In this document: positions 1 to 8,417 of the stretch, piece after piece
Layout of the letters: every line of letters begins with the position of its first letter
Position numbering within the stretch: the stretch's first letter is position 1
From: Vreelandella zhanjiangensis DSM 21076
Lineage (GTDB): Bacteria > Pseudomonadota > Gammaproteobacteria > Pseudomonadales > Halomonadaceae
Reading direction: 5' to 3'
Length of the DNA: 64,000 nt
Assembly (NCBI RefSeq): GCF_000377665.1
Contig: NZ_KB898647.1
Location: forward strand, 3,559 to 67,558
Notes under the pieces: model-generated
Databases searched by the model: none
The model's input: only the letters and a program-made list of their open reading frames with translations
Told to the model about the DNA's origin: nothing
Translations under genes and position numbers: made by a program

Positions 1-1140
1 TTGCTGGGTGAAAACGGGCTGGTGGCCGGGCTGCTCGGCGGCCAAGGCTTGGAAGATACCCAGTTACTCGATGGACTGCTGGGTAATGACGGTGTTGTCG
101 CTAACCTGCTCGATACGGTAGTGGGCGAGAATGGCCTGCTGGGCAATCTGACTGAAGGCGACCTGCTGGGTGGTCCTGACGGTTTGCTGGGTGAGCAAGG
201 ATTAGTCGGCAGCCTGTTAGATACGGTGGCGGGTCCGAATGGTCTGCTGGGCGGTCTGCTCAGTGATACCCCGATGGACGGCGAACAGGTCACTGGCCTG
301 CTGGAGGGCTTGCTGGGTGAAAACGGGCTTGTGACGGGGCTGCTTGGCGGCCAAGGCCTGGAAGATAGCCAGTTACTCGATGGACTGTTGGGTAATGAAG
401 GTGTTGTCGCTAACCTACTGGAAACCGTTACGGGACCGGGTGGTCTGCTAGGCAGTCTGACCGGCGGTGACCTGCTGGGCGAACAAGGGCTGATCGGGAA
501 TCTGCTAAATACTGTGATTGGGCCAAATGGTCTACTAATTGGTCTTTCTATCAGCGTTGAAGCTAGTGCGGAGTTGAGTAATAACCTGCTGAATGGCTTG
601 TTAGGCCAAAATGGCTTGGTAGCTGGTCTGCTGGGCAGCCAAGAACTCTCCGATAGTCAGTTAATTGACGGCCTACTGGGCGAAAGTGGTCTGGTAACTG
701 AAGCGCTCAATACCCTGCTGGGAAGCGATGGCTTGTTGGGTGGCTTAGTGGATGGAGCGGAAGAAAACTGGCTTGGCAATGACGGCTTGCTTGCTGGTGT
801 GCTATCGCCCATCGTTGGGCCCAGCGGACTTTTGGCAAGCATATTGACATCGGTAGAGCTGACGCCCGCGCAAGGTACGGGCTTATTGGAAAATCTGATA
901 GGTCCAGATGGTGTGCTGGAGGCCTTGCTGCAAGAAGGAGGGGCGCTTGAAGGAATGGAGGATCAAGACTTGGTTAATGGCCTATTAGGCGATGATGGGC
1001 TAGTCAACGGTATTATCGGTACGCTGCTAGCCGATGGTGGTCTTCTGAACGATGTCCTGAGTGAAGAGGCCGTGGGGGGGCTTCTCGATAATTTGCTGGG
1101 AGAAAGTGGTCTTCTCGGTAATCTGCTTACCGATCAAGGG
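1..1140 (+). repeat. Nested coding tandem repeat, about 290-310 bp units
   Basis: Unit starts at 1, 310, 598 and 895. Units 1 and 2 are still close at DNA level over their first 120 bases, while units 3 and 4 match mainly as protein. Each unit holds several shorter Leu/Gly-rich sub-repeats. The pattern suggests growth by in-frame duplication followed by drift, with the 5' units the youngest. Confidence 0.8.
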
Positions 1141-1641
1141 TTACTTGGTCAGGTAGGAGATCTGATAGGTGGGATAGTTGGTGGCATAGGCGACATTATC
1201 GGCGATATCGGCAACATTGGCGGTGGTCTCATCGGCGGTATCGGTGGCCTTCTGGGCGGTAGGTCATCTGCTCTCAAAGCAGTAGACGACGATCCTGTAT
1301 CTGTATCTTTCTTTAGTGTTGATGGTGATGGAAATATCGGTGCCACTGAAATTAGCCTGGAAAACGCGGCAGTTGAACCTGAGGTCACTGAATCGGTGTC
1401 GAATACTGTTGATATCGGCGATCTCCTGCAGGAGCAGAACGAGGCCCTTATTAGCGATGCTGACTTTGAGGCTCTTCGGGAGGAGCTTGCGGCAGGAAGT
1501 AATGAAGAGATGGCTACTACAGAAAGCAGCGATAGAGATGTCTCTGTTGATTCCATTGAGGAGGTCGCTGGCTACGTCTACGATGGTGGAGAGGTCAGTC
1601 AGCTTATTCGGGAGTTGGAACAGCAAAACCAAGCTATTTAA
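1..1641 (+). CDS. Large Leu/Gly-repeat protein, probable type I secretion substrate (5' end outside window)
   Basis: Open from the first base with no plausible start, so the N-terminus lies outside the window; 546 residues are visible. Residues 1-390 are four diverged repeats of about 100 residues, starting near residues 1, 104, 200 and 299. Each is built from shorter units of the form LLGxxGLLxxLL. A glycine/isoleucine-rich stretch (about 385-420, GGIGG type) follows, then an acidic C-terminal tail (about 425-546) with few hydrophobics, a common feature of type I secreted proteins. There are no cysteines in the repeats and no RTX nonapeptides. The gene ends at a strong terminator and is followed by TolC, ABC and HlyD genes, so I infer it is their exported cargo, perhaps an adhesin or matrix protein. 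I do not recognise the family; the function is inferred from context only. Confidence 0.6.
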   Translation: MLGENGLVAGLLGGQGLEDTQLLDGLLGNDGVVANLLDTVVGENGLLGNLTEGDLLGGPDGLLGEQGLVGSLLDTVAGPNGLLGGLLSDTPMDGEQVTGLLEGLLGENGLVTGLLGGQGLEDSQLLDGLLGNEGVVANLLETVTGPGGLLGSLTGGDLLGEQGLIGNLLNTVIGPNGLLIGLSISVEASAELSNNLLNGLLGQNGLVAGLLGSQELSDSQLIDGLLGESGLVTEALNTLLGSDGLLGGLVDGAEENWLGNDGLLAGVLSPIVGPSGLLASILTSVELTPAQGTGLLENLIGPDGVLEALLQEGGALEGMEDQDLVNGLLGDDGLVNGIIGTLLADGGLLNDVLSEEAVGGLLDNLLGESGLLGNLLTDQGLLGQVGDLIGGIVGGIGDIIGDIGNIGGGLIGGIGGLLGGRSSALKAVDDDPVSVSFFSVDGDGNIGATEISLENAAVEPEVTESVSNTVDIGDLLQEQNEALISDADFEALREELAAGSNEEMATTESSDRDVSVDSIEEVAGYVYDGGEVSQLIRELEQQNQAI

Positions 1642-1680
1642 GTAAGCTTTATGTAGCTAGAGAATCTAATAGGGCAACAA

Positions 1681-1707
1681 CGCCGGGCCGAAAGGCCCGG
1701 CGTTTTT
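1681..1707 (+). terminator. Rho-independent terminator after the repeat protein gene
   Basis: A perfect 9-bp GC stem (1681-1689 with 1694-1702) closes a GAAA tetraloop and is followed by five T (1703-1707). It lies 40 bp after the stop codon and separates the cargo gene from the exporter genes. Confidence 0.93.
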
Positions 1708-1710
1708 CTT

Positions 1711-2141
1711 GGAAGATAGTAATTTATTAGTAGAAAATAGTTTTATAAGTTTTTGGTTTTTTTATATTTTTTAGCTTTTCCAAAAATTTGTGTTTTACAA
1801 GAGTATTAGGTTTTACTAGGACGCTGGCTATTCCCATTAGTCATAAAATTATTCAATGCTGATGGTAGGCTCTTATCAGATATAAGATCTTTAGGTTTTC
1901 AAAAAGAAAAATAAATGTAACTAAAAAATTGTTGAAAAAATCTTTGATTTGACAATAAAAAAAGAGAAGATGGATGGGAGGATAAGTACGGGGTTGGGCT
2001 AGGCATTAAGTTAATATGCTGAATTTTATTTTACCCTGATTAATACTTTAGTTGTATCTAGTGTGCTTAATATAATTTTTTTATTTCCGTGTTAATAAAT
2101 AAGTAATAAAAATTCATGTTTTGAAATGAATTGGGGAACGC
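1711..2141. other. AT-rich intergenic region before the exporter operon
   Basis: About 430 bp, clearly more AT-rich than the flanking genes, with no credible gene on either strand. It must hold the promoter for the tolC-like gene. A TTGACA hexamer is visible at 1949-1954 but I see no convincing -10 at the right spacing, so I do not call a promoter. Confidence 0.5.
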
Positions 2142-4226
2142 ATGAAAAAGAAGAAAATGCTACGTTCATGTATCGCTTCTTTTTTGACAGGGAGTATTGT
2201 TTTAGGCGTTCAGTCAACGCGTGTTCTTGCCCATGGAATTGTTGGGCTATCAGATGCTCCGATCACTTCTCAGCATCGCCCTGTAATACAAAGCTCTTCG
2301 GTCCCTGGGGATAGTGCTCGCTCCGAAAACCTGCCTATTTCTACTAGCCGTGCTAATCCAATAACGGGGTTGTCAGGCGATAATAAAAGTGTGGAAGGTC
2401 AAACTCGCTATCAGCCATCGGTTGTTCAGGCGACTTCTCAGCCTTCATCGTCATCAGATGGTTTAGTTAACATTGTTCGATCGGGGGCTCGCCCGCCAGT
2501 CGGTACTGCTGCCAACCTCTCCCCTCAACCAGAAAATGCCAGCCAGAACGGGTATGGCGAAGTTCCGCAAGAGAGCGAAGCGGCGGGCCTGCGGGCGGCG
2601 ACGAGAACTGCGGTACCCACAAACGTGCCTTTATCCGAACCGCAACAAAACCTAGGCGCTCAGCGATCGGAAAATAGATTAGCGCAGGATACTCAAACAA
2701 GCTCTCGCCGGCCATTAGTGCCAGACGCTGATGTTGGGGAGATAAATGCTCCCGTACGGGAGGCCGCAGTCTCAGACATAGCCCCAGAGCCGATAATGCC
2801 TGAGTCAGTGACTTCAGAAATGGCTTTGTCAGCGACAAATAGCCAAAATAACAGGCTAGCTGAAGAGGCTCGACCTATCGCAATAGAGTTTCAGCGCAAC
2901 CCGCCAATGCATAGTGCCTTGGAAGGTGATAATGAGTTGCCTGCTGTGAGTTCGACGGCTTCTGTCATTGCTGCTTCTTCAACGCCATCATCCGCTACCG
3001 GTCAAGGGGGAATGAGCATTCTTGAAGCGGTGCAGAGAACGATTGCTTGGCATCCGACTATTGGTGAAGCATTAGGTCGTTTATACCAACAGGGCGAGCA
3101 GGTAAGCGTGGCGAGGTCGGGTTACTACCCGCAAGTGAGTGCCGGTGTTACAACCGAGCGTCGCAGCTCTACAGGGCGATCTGAAGATGCGGTGACGGTG
3201 TCTGCCTCACAAATGCTGTATGACTTTGGACGTGTTTCTAGTCAGGTGGATGCCGCAAGCTTTGGTGTTAACCGCGATCAAGCCAGGGTCTGGCTCGCAA
3301 TGGATCAACTGGCAAGAGACGCCGCTCAGGCGGCCATTGAGGTTCAGCGCTACCAGGCACTACTGGATATTGCCCGCGAGCAAATCGCAGGTTTAACGGA
3401 TATCCAAAAGCTTGCAGCCAGACGTTCAGAGCTTGGGGCAAGTACGCGCTCCGATGAAATTCAGGCTCAGTCGCGCGTAGAGGCAGCGGAAGCGACAGAG
3501 CTGCAAATAGAGGCCCAACTACTGACATGGCAAAATACGGTACGAACGCTAGTGGGGGCTAGCGGCCCCGTTACTATTACCCGTGACTTTCCCGAGCCTC
3601 TTACCCAGTCATGTGCTCTAGCCTCTGAAGATTTTGATAATGTGCCCGAACTGATGGTGGCAGAAGCCGAGCAGGCGGAGGCTCGCGCTATCATTGCCCA
3701 AACTCAGGCCTCTTTTTTCCCAACGGTATCGCTTGACGCTGACCTTAATCAGTTCTTGAACCGGGATGTGGCGGAAGATGATACCGAGGTCATCATGCGG
3801 GTGAATTTATCCAGCAACTTATATCAGGGAGGCGCCACGAGCGCACGCCGTCGGGCGGCCGACTATAGTTTGCAAGCCTCTCAGGCGGCTAAAGATGCCG
3901 CCTATCTATCGCTTTCACGCAGCTTACGTGAAGCCAAAGAACAAACCGCCAGCTTTGGTCTGCGTCTTGTCACATTAGATGCCCGGGCACGTAGTATCCG
4001 TGATACCCAGCAATTATATCGCCAGCAATACTTATCGCTTGGGACACGCTCCCTGCTAGACCTGCTGAATGCCGAGCAAGAGATTCATCAGTCCCGCTTT
4101 GACCAGGAAAACACCCGTTACGATTTATACCGTTTACAAATCGACTGTCTCTATAGTTCTGCCGATATTCGTGACGCGTTTGGTTTAGAAGATTCCATGG
4201 TACAAGGAGTTAGCGTTTCGCCATGA
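2142..4226 (+). CDS. TolC-family outer-membrane channel with long N-terminal extension
   Basis: Outer-membrane efflux component of a type I secretion system. Residues 1-31 form a signal peptide (basic MKKKK start, hydrophobic core, cleavage near VLA-HG). Residues about 32-290 are low-complexity and Ser/Pro/Ala-rich with no recognisable domain. The TolC-like region starts near residue 291 (GMSILEAVQRTIAWHP) and runs to about 680 with the usual duplicated helical/strand pattern. It resembles LapE/AggA-type proteins. Ordinary members are about 430-480 residues, so the extension is exceptional. An ATG at 3012 preceded by a purine-rich stretch could start a short form, but that form would have no signal peptide. 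The stop overlaps the next start (ATGA at 4223), showing translational coupling with the ABC exporter. Confidence 0.88.
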   Translation: MKKKKMLRSCIASFLTGSIVLGVQSTRVLAHGIVGLSDAPITSQHRPVIQSSSVPGDSARSENLPISTSRANPITGLSGDNKSVEGQTRYQPSVVQATSQPSSSSDGLVNIVRSGARPPVGTAANLSPQPENASQNGYGEVPQESEAAGLRAATRTAVPTNVPLSEPQQNLGAQRSENRLAQDTQTSSRRPLVPDADVGEINAPVREAAVSDIAPEPIMPESVTSEMALSATNSQNNRLAEEARPIAIEFQRNPPMHSALEGDNELPAVSSTASVIAASSTPSSATGQGGMSILEAVQRTIAWHPTIGEALGRLYQQGEQVSVARSGYYPQVSAGVTTERRSSTGRSEDAVTVSASQMLYDFGRVSSQVDAASFGVNRDQARVWLAMDQLARDAAQAAIEVQRYQALLDIAREQIAGLTDIQKLAARRSELGASTRSDEIQAQSRVEAAEATELQIEAQLLTWQNTVRTLVGASGPVTITRDFPEPLTQSCALASEDFDNVPELMVAEAEQAEARAIIAQTQASFFPTVSLDADLNQFLNRDVAEDDTEVIMRVNLSSNLYQGGATSARRRAADYSLQASQAAKDAAYLSLSRSLREAKEQTASFGLRLVTLDARARSIRDTQQLYRQQYLSLGTRSLLDLLNAEQEIHQSRFDQENTRYDLYRLQIDCLYSSADIRDAFGLEDSMVQGVSVSP

Positions 4227-6463
4227 GTGATGACAAGGATAGCCAGCATAAAAACGAGCTAAATAAACCGGCTTCAAAAGCCTCTGCTTTAGAAGAGGGT
4301 AGCACTCATGATGAGATAGCCACCGAGTTTGAGGCTAGCCATCATTACGCGAGCTGGATTGAGGCCATGTTGATGGTGGCCAAACATTATCGGCTGGAGT
4401 ATTCGGCTGAAAATGTTCGCTTAACGGCCTCATGGCGTCAGGACAAACCGATTGGCGAAGTGCTGAGAAGTATTGCGCGCCAGCTTGGTATGACACTTAA
4501 AACCAGCAAGCTTAACGCGAGAGAGTTAACGCCTTGGCGCCTGCCGCTGGTCGTTCAATTTAGTGATGGCCAAATTGCTGTCGTTGAAACGGTCGATAGT
4601 GAAGGCAATGTGGGCATTGTATATAGCAGTGACCAGGGAATGAAAAGCTCCTTGAGCCGCGAAGAGCTGGTGCAGCATGTAACCGTCGCGATCATCCTGC
4701 GTCCTGCCAAATCTATCCCTGATGCCAGGGTAGACGACTATATCAAGCCCTACGAAAAGAACTGGCTGCGCAAGATTATCTTAAGGGATTTAAAACCTTA
4801 TGGTCATGTGATGCTGGCCTCGCTCATTGCCAATACGTTGGCGTTAGCAGGCATTATCTTTTCGCGGCAAGTCTATGACCGGGTTATTCCAGCGGAATCA
4901 ATGCCCACGCTCTACGTGCTATTTAGTGGGGTGCTGCTGGCACTGCTATTCGATTTTATATTGCGCCGATCTCGGGTAAGAATTACGGATCTTCTGGGAA
5001 AACGCGCTGATATGCGGGCATCTGATCGTGTTTTTGGTCATGCGCTAAGAATACGAAATACCGCAAGACCCAAGTCAACAGGTACATTTATTTCACAGAT
5101 CCGTGAGTTGGAGTACGTGCGAGAGTTGCTTACCTCCACAACGGTCACGGCATTTGCGGATATGCCGTTCTTTATCCTTTTCTGTTTTGTATTCTGGTAT
5201 ATCGCAGGTTCGTTGGTATTAGTGCCTATTGGGGCCGTTGTACTGATGATCATTCCTGGGCTGCTGGTGCAGCGTAAGTTACGCAGTCTGGCGAACGACT
5301 CCATGCGTGAGTCCTCATTACGCAGCGCCATGCTCGTGGAAACCGTCCAGGGCATGGAAGATATTAAAACACTGCAGGCGGAGCCGCGGTTTCAAAACCA
5401 GTGGAACCACTACAATGCCGTAACCGCCGATATGAACCTGCGACTTCGTTACGTTACCAACTCATTGAGCGTCTGGAGTCAGACGGTGCAGACAGGAGTG
5501 TTTGCCACCGTGGTCTTCTTTGGGGCGCCGATGGTGATGGCGGGCGATCTCACTACCGGTTCATTGGTAGCAGCGTCGATTCTGGCCTCACGCATGATGG
5601 CTCCGATGACACAAATTACTCAGGTGTTGAGTAAGTGGCAGCAGGCAAAAGTGGCGACCAACAGCCTTAATCAGATTATGGAGCGCCCTGTCGATAACCC
5701 GGAAGATACCAAGCGTGTTCATCGGGCTTCCATATTGGGAAGTTACCAATTCACCCAGGCAGCATTTAAGTATGCCAGTGAAGATAGAACGCCTTCGTTG
5801 CAAGTAAAGAAGCTAAATATTGCTGCTGGTGAACGTATTGCCATTCTGGGGAGAAACGGCGCAGGTAAATCCACGCTACTTCAGGCTTGTTCCGGGCTTT
5901 TAGAGCCGCAGGCAGGTGAAGTGCTTTTAGATGGCCTTAGCCTTGCGCATATTGATCCTGCCGATGTGCGTCGTGATGTAAGCTTGCTGAGCCAGAATTC
6001 TCGGTTATTTCATGGAACCATTCGCGACAACCTGGCGCTTGGTGCACCGAACGCGACGGATCAGGAGCTGCTGGATGCGCTTGATCTCAGTGGTGCCAAT
6101 GAGTTTATCCGCAAATTGCCCGATGGCCTTGAGCACGTCATTCTAGAGGGTGGAACCGGTCTTTCGGGCGGGCAGCGCCAATCTCTATTACTGTCACGCC
6201 TTATCGTTCGGCAGCCGACCGTGGTGCTATTGGATGAGCCAACGGCCTCCCTGGATGAGACAACTGAGAAACGCTTTCTTCAACAGCTGAATACCTGGCT
6301 TCCAGGCAAAACCTTTATCGTCGCAACCCACCGCATGAGTGTTCTTAATTTGGTTGAGCGTATTGTTGTGGTAGATAACGGCCAGGTTGTGATGGATGGC
6401 ACGAAAAGCGACATCCTTGCCAAGCTATCGAAAAAACCAGCCCAAGCAGCGCGAACCAATTAG
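4223..6463 (+). CDS. Type I secretion ABC exporter (LapB-like, C39-like domain)
   Basis: Inner-membrane ATP-driven exporter of 746 residues. About 40-160 is a C39-peptidase-like domain without any cysteine, so it cannot cleave a double-glycine leader and is better read as a substrate-docking domain, as in HlyB/LapB. About 190-480 is the six-helix membrane domain. About 510-735 is the nucleotide-binding domain with Walker A at 543-551 (GRNGAGKST), signature LSGGQRQ at 647-653 and Walker B ending at D671-E672. All catalytic motifs are intact. It is coupled by ATGA overlap to the TolC-like gene and is followed 70 bp later by the HlyD adaptor. The family assignment is firm; the cargo is inferred to be the repeat protein upstream. 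Confidence 0.93.
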   Translation: MSDDKDSQHKNELNKPASKASALEEGSTHDEIATEFEASHHYASWIEAMLMVAKHYRLEYSAENVRLTASWRQDKPIGEVLRSIARQLGMTLKTSKLNARELTPWRLPLVVQFSDGQIAVVETVDSEGNVGIVYSSDQGMKSSLSREELVQHVTVAIILRPAKSIPDARVDDYIKPYEKNWLRKIILRDLKPYGHVMLASLIANTLALAGIIFSRQVYDRVIPAESMPTLYVLFSGVLLALLFDFILRRSRVRITDLLGKRADMRASDRVFGHALRIRNTARPKSTGTFISQIRELEYVRELLTSTTVTAFADMPFFILFCFVFWYIAGSLVLVPIGAVVLMIIPGLLVQRKLRSLANDSMRESSLRSAMLVETVQGMEDIKTLQAEPRFQNQWNHYNAVTADMNLRLRYVTNSLSVWSQTVQTGVFATVVFFGAPMVMAGDLTTGSLVAASILASRMMAPMTQITQVLSKWQQAKVATNSLNQIMERPVDNPEDTKRVHRASILGSYQFTQAAFKYASEDRTPSLQVKKLNIAAGERIAILGRNGAGKSTLLQACSGLLEPQAGEVLLDGLSLAHIDPADVRRDVSLLSQNSRLFHGTIRDNLALGAPNATDQELLDALDLSGANEFIRKLPDGLEHVILEGGTGLSGGQRQSLLLSRLIVRQPTVVLLDEPTASLDETTEKRFLQQLNTWLPGKTFIVATHRMSVLNLVERIVVVDNGQVVMDGTKSDILAKLSKKPAQAARTN

Positions 6464-6490
6464 CCGCAGCACCATAGCTGAGGGGTAGGT

Positions 6491-6544
6491 ATGATTAAGA
6501 CAATAGCAATGACCGGCGTGGGGAGCTGTCGTTATGGCCAATAA
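6491..6544 (+). CDS. Possible 17-codon leader ORF overlapping the hlyD-like start
   Basis: ATG at 6491 follows a purine-rich stretch (AGGGGTAGG) and reads 17 codons to TAA at 6542-6544, overlapping the first codons of the adaptor gene at 6534 in another frame. It could couple translation of the adaptor to the exporter. Nothing but the SD-like sequence and overlap supports it. Confidence 0.22.
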   Translation: MIKTIAMTGVGSCRYGQ

Positions 6545-7772
6545 GACGATAAGTGGTTCAAAAAATGCCTCTAACGATTTGCCTTTGCTGGATTATGAGG
6601 AAGATAGCCGTCGCTATAACACTGAGATTGATGATGCGGCTATTGTCCGCTCCACGCGGGTGATCTGGTTTTTCTTTCTGGTGATAGCGGCATTTATTGT
6701 CTGGTCCTATTTTGCCAACGTGGTGGAAGTCTCTACCGGCAGCGGACGGGTTATTCCGACCTCGCGTGAACAGGTCGTACAATCGCTAGAAGGGGGGATC
6801 TTGGCCGATTTGCGTGTCAGGGAAGGGGATATTGTAGAGCCAGGACAGATATTGGCACAGCTCGACCCAACGCAAACCGAGTCCAATGTCAACGAAAGCG
6901 CGGCGCGCTACCGAGCGGCACTGGCCAGTGTTGCAAGGCTTGAGGCCGAAGTTAATGACACGCCGCTACGTTTCCCCGATGCCCTTGAGGATTACCCCGC
7001 GTTAACGGCGATGGAGACATTACTCTATCAGACGCGCCGCAGCGGCCTCGAAATGTCGCTAAGTGGTGTTAACGATTCATTGCGCTTGGTACAGCAAGAG
7101 CTAAACCTTACCCAATCGCTGCTCGAAGTAGGCGCTGCCAGCAATGTAGAGGTATTGCGGTTACGTCGCCAGGCAACCGAGTTGCAGCTGCAGGCAACGG
7201 AAATTCGCTCCGAATATATGATTTTAGCTCGCGAGGAATTATCCAAGGCCCAGGCCGAGGTGGAGGCGCTTTCATCGGTGATCAGGGGGCGTTCAGACAC
7301 ACTGACGCGCCTAACGCTACGCTCGCCGGTCAGAGGTATCGTAAAAGATATTGAGGTCACCACCACCGGCGGGGTTATTCCCCCTAACGGGCGAATCATG
7401 GAAATTGTGCCGCTGGACGATCAGTTACGTATTGAGGCCCGGATTTCCCCGAGGGATATTGCGTTCATTCATCCTGGCCAGCCAGCGAGCGTTAAAATAA
7501 CCGCTTATGATTACACAACCTACGGCGGGCTTGACGGGGAAGTGGTGCTCATCTCACCCGATACCATCCAGGACGAGGTGCAGCCGGAAGTATATTACTA
7601 CCGCGTATTTATCCTTACCGAAAGTGATGCGCTAGTGAATGATGTGGGAACCAGGTTTCCTATCGTTCCAGGCATGATTGCCACCGTCGATATTCGTACC
7701 GGTAATAAAACCATTTTTGATTATCTGATCAAGCCGATCAATCATGCACGTGAAGCACTACGAGAAAGATAA
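6534..7772 (+). CDS. HlyD-family membrane fusion protein of the type I secretion system
   Basis: Periplasmic adaptor linking the ABC exporter to the TolC-like channel. A short cytoplasmic tail (1-40) precedes one transmembrane segment (about 44-66, WFFFLVIAAFIVW). A biotinyl-lipoyl-like half (about 70-105), a long alpha-helical hairpin rich in Glu/Gln/Ala (about 110-250), the second lipoyl half and a beta-barrel follow, with the characteristic C-terminal region ending RTGNKTIFDYLIKP. The length of 412 residues is normal for HlyD/LapC. The start at 6534 is supported by GGGGAG seven bases upstream. It is the last gene of the tolC-abc-hlyD operon. Confidence 0.93.
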   Translation: MANKTISGSKNASNDLPLLDYEEDSRRYNTEIDDAAIVRSTRVIWFFFLVIAAFIVWSYFANVVEVSTGSGRVIPTSREQVVQSLEGGILADLRVREGDIVEPGQILAQLDPTQTESNVNESAARYRAALASVARLEAEVNDTPLRFPDALEDYPALTAMETLLYQTRRSGLEMSLSGVNDSLRLVQQELNLTQSLLEVGAASNVEVLRLRRQATELQLQATEIRSEYMILAREELSKAQAEVEALSSVIRGRSDTLTRLTLRSPVRGIVKDIEVTTTGGVIPPNGRIMEIVPLDDQLRIEARISPRDIAFIHPGQPASVKITAYDYTTYGGLDGEVVLISPDTIQDEVQPEVYYYRVFILTESDALVNDVGTRFPIVPGMIATVDIRTGNKTIFDYLIKPINHAREALRER

Positions 7773-7780
7773 AAAACCCC

Positions 7781-7809
7781 TTGCTATAAATAAGGCATAT
7801 CTATAGTAT
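7781..7809 (+). promoter_or_regulatory. Candidate promoter for the tRNA-Lys genes
   Basis: A TTGCTA hexamer (7781-7786) and a TA-rich -10 candidate (TAGTAT, 7804-7809, 17-bp spacing) lie just upstream of the first tRNA. The match is moderate. Confidence 0.4.
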
Positions 7810-7825
7810 ATGCATCCGTTCGAGG

Positions 7826-7901
7826 GGGTCGTTAGCTCAGTTGGTAGAGCAGTTGACTTTTAATCAATTGGTCGTAGGTTCGAATCCTACACGACCCACC
7901 A
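7826..7901 (+). tRNA. tRNA-Lys (anticodon TTT)
   Basis: A 76-nt cloverleaf: 7-bp acceptor stem GGGTCGT/ACGACCC, anticodon loop CTTTTAA giving TTT, T-loop GGTTCGAATCC, and encoded CCA at 7899-7901. Confidence 0.97.
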
Positions 7902-7978
7902 TTCGAATGAATTGACCGCCGTTTTAAGCGGCAATGTTGTAAAAAGAATGCTGTAGAAAGTTAGGTAAGCAAAAATTT

Positions 7979-8054
7979 GGGTCGTTAGCTCAGTTGGTAG
8001 AGCAGTTGACTTTTAATCAATTGGTCGTAGGTTCGAATCCTACACGACCCACCA
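7979..8054 (+). tRNA. tRNA-Lys (anticodon TTT), second copy
   Basis: Identical in all 76 nt to the copy 77 bp upstream, with CCA encoded at 8052-8054. The two are probably cotranscribed, ending at the terminator that starts at 8061. Confidence 0.97.
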
Positions 8055-8060
8055 AATTCT

Positions 8061-8093
8061 ACGCCCCTGGTAGCTTGCTGCCAGGGGCGTTTT
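8061..8093 (+). terminator. Terminator of the tRNA-Lys pair
   Basis: A 10-bp perfect stem (ACGCCCCTGG with CCAGGGGCGT at 8081-8090) is followed by TTTT. It can be extended inward with wobble pairs. Confidence 0.9.
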
Positions 8094-8417
8094 GCTATGC
8101 ATCTATGTTAGCCGCAACGCCATTTCTCAGGCTGCAGCGTAATGCCTGCCTTGGGAGCTCCATTGGTGATCGAAAGTCGTTAAACGATAGGCTATATTTA
8201 GAGGCCGCTCTTGTTAGCGGTAGAATTGGTTAGACACAGAAATAATTAGCGACAGTAGTTAAGAGACAGAAATAGATAGAGACAGTAGTTAGTAGCGCAG
8301 CAGGCCAACGCGAGAGACGCAGCGGCCTTTTGCAATCGCGAGCGGGATGTGTGGATTGCACATGCCGCGCCTGGTGTTTAACAGGGGGATTCCCTGTTCG
8401 TCACAGTGGTAGACACG
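8094..8417. other. Intergenic region between tRNA-Lys and nadA
   Basis: About 320 bp with no gene that I can support. It holds the 30-bp tandem duplication at 8232-8291 and must contain the nadA promoter, which I cannot place. Confidence 0.5.
8232..8291 (+). repeat. Two tandem copies of a 30-bp sequence
   Basis: Units at 8232-8261 and 8262-8291 differ at a few central positions and both end in GACAGTAGTTA. They lie in the nadA upstream region. Confidence 0.75.

Noticed and set aside
1..1140. CRISPR-like repeated DNA
   Set aside because: Repeats are long, coding and contiguous with no regular spacers; they make a repetitive protein.
7826..8054. Duplicated tRNA-Lys as an attachment site of an integrated element
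   Set aside because: The two copies are complete, only 77 bp apart and followed by a terminator and nadA; there is no integrase or foreign block between or beside them.
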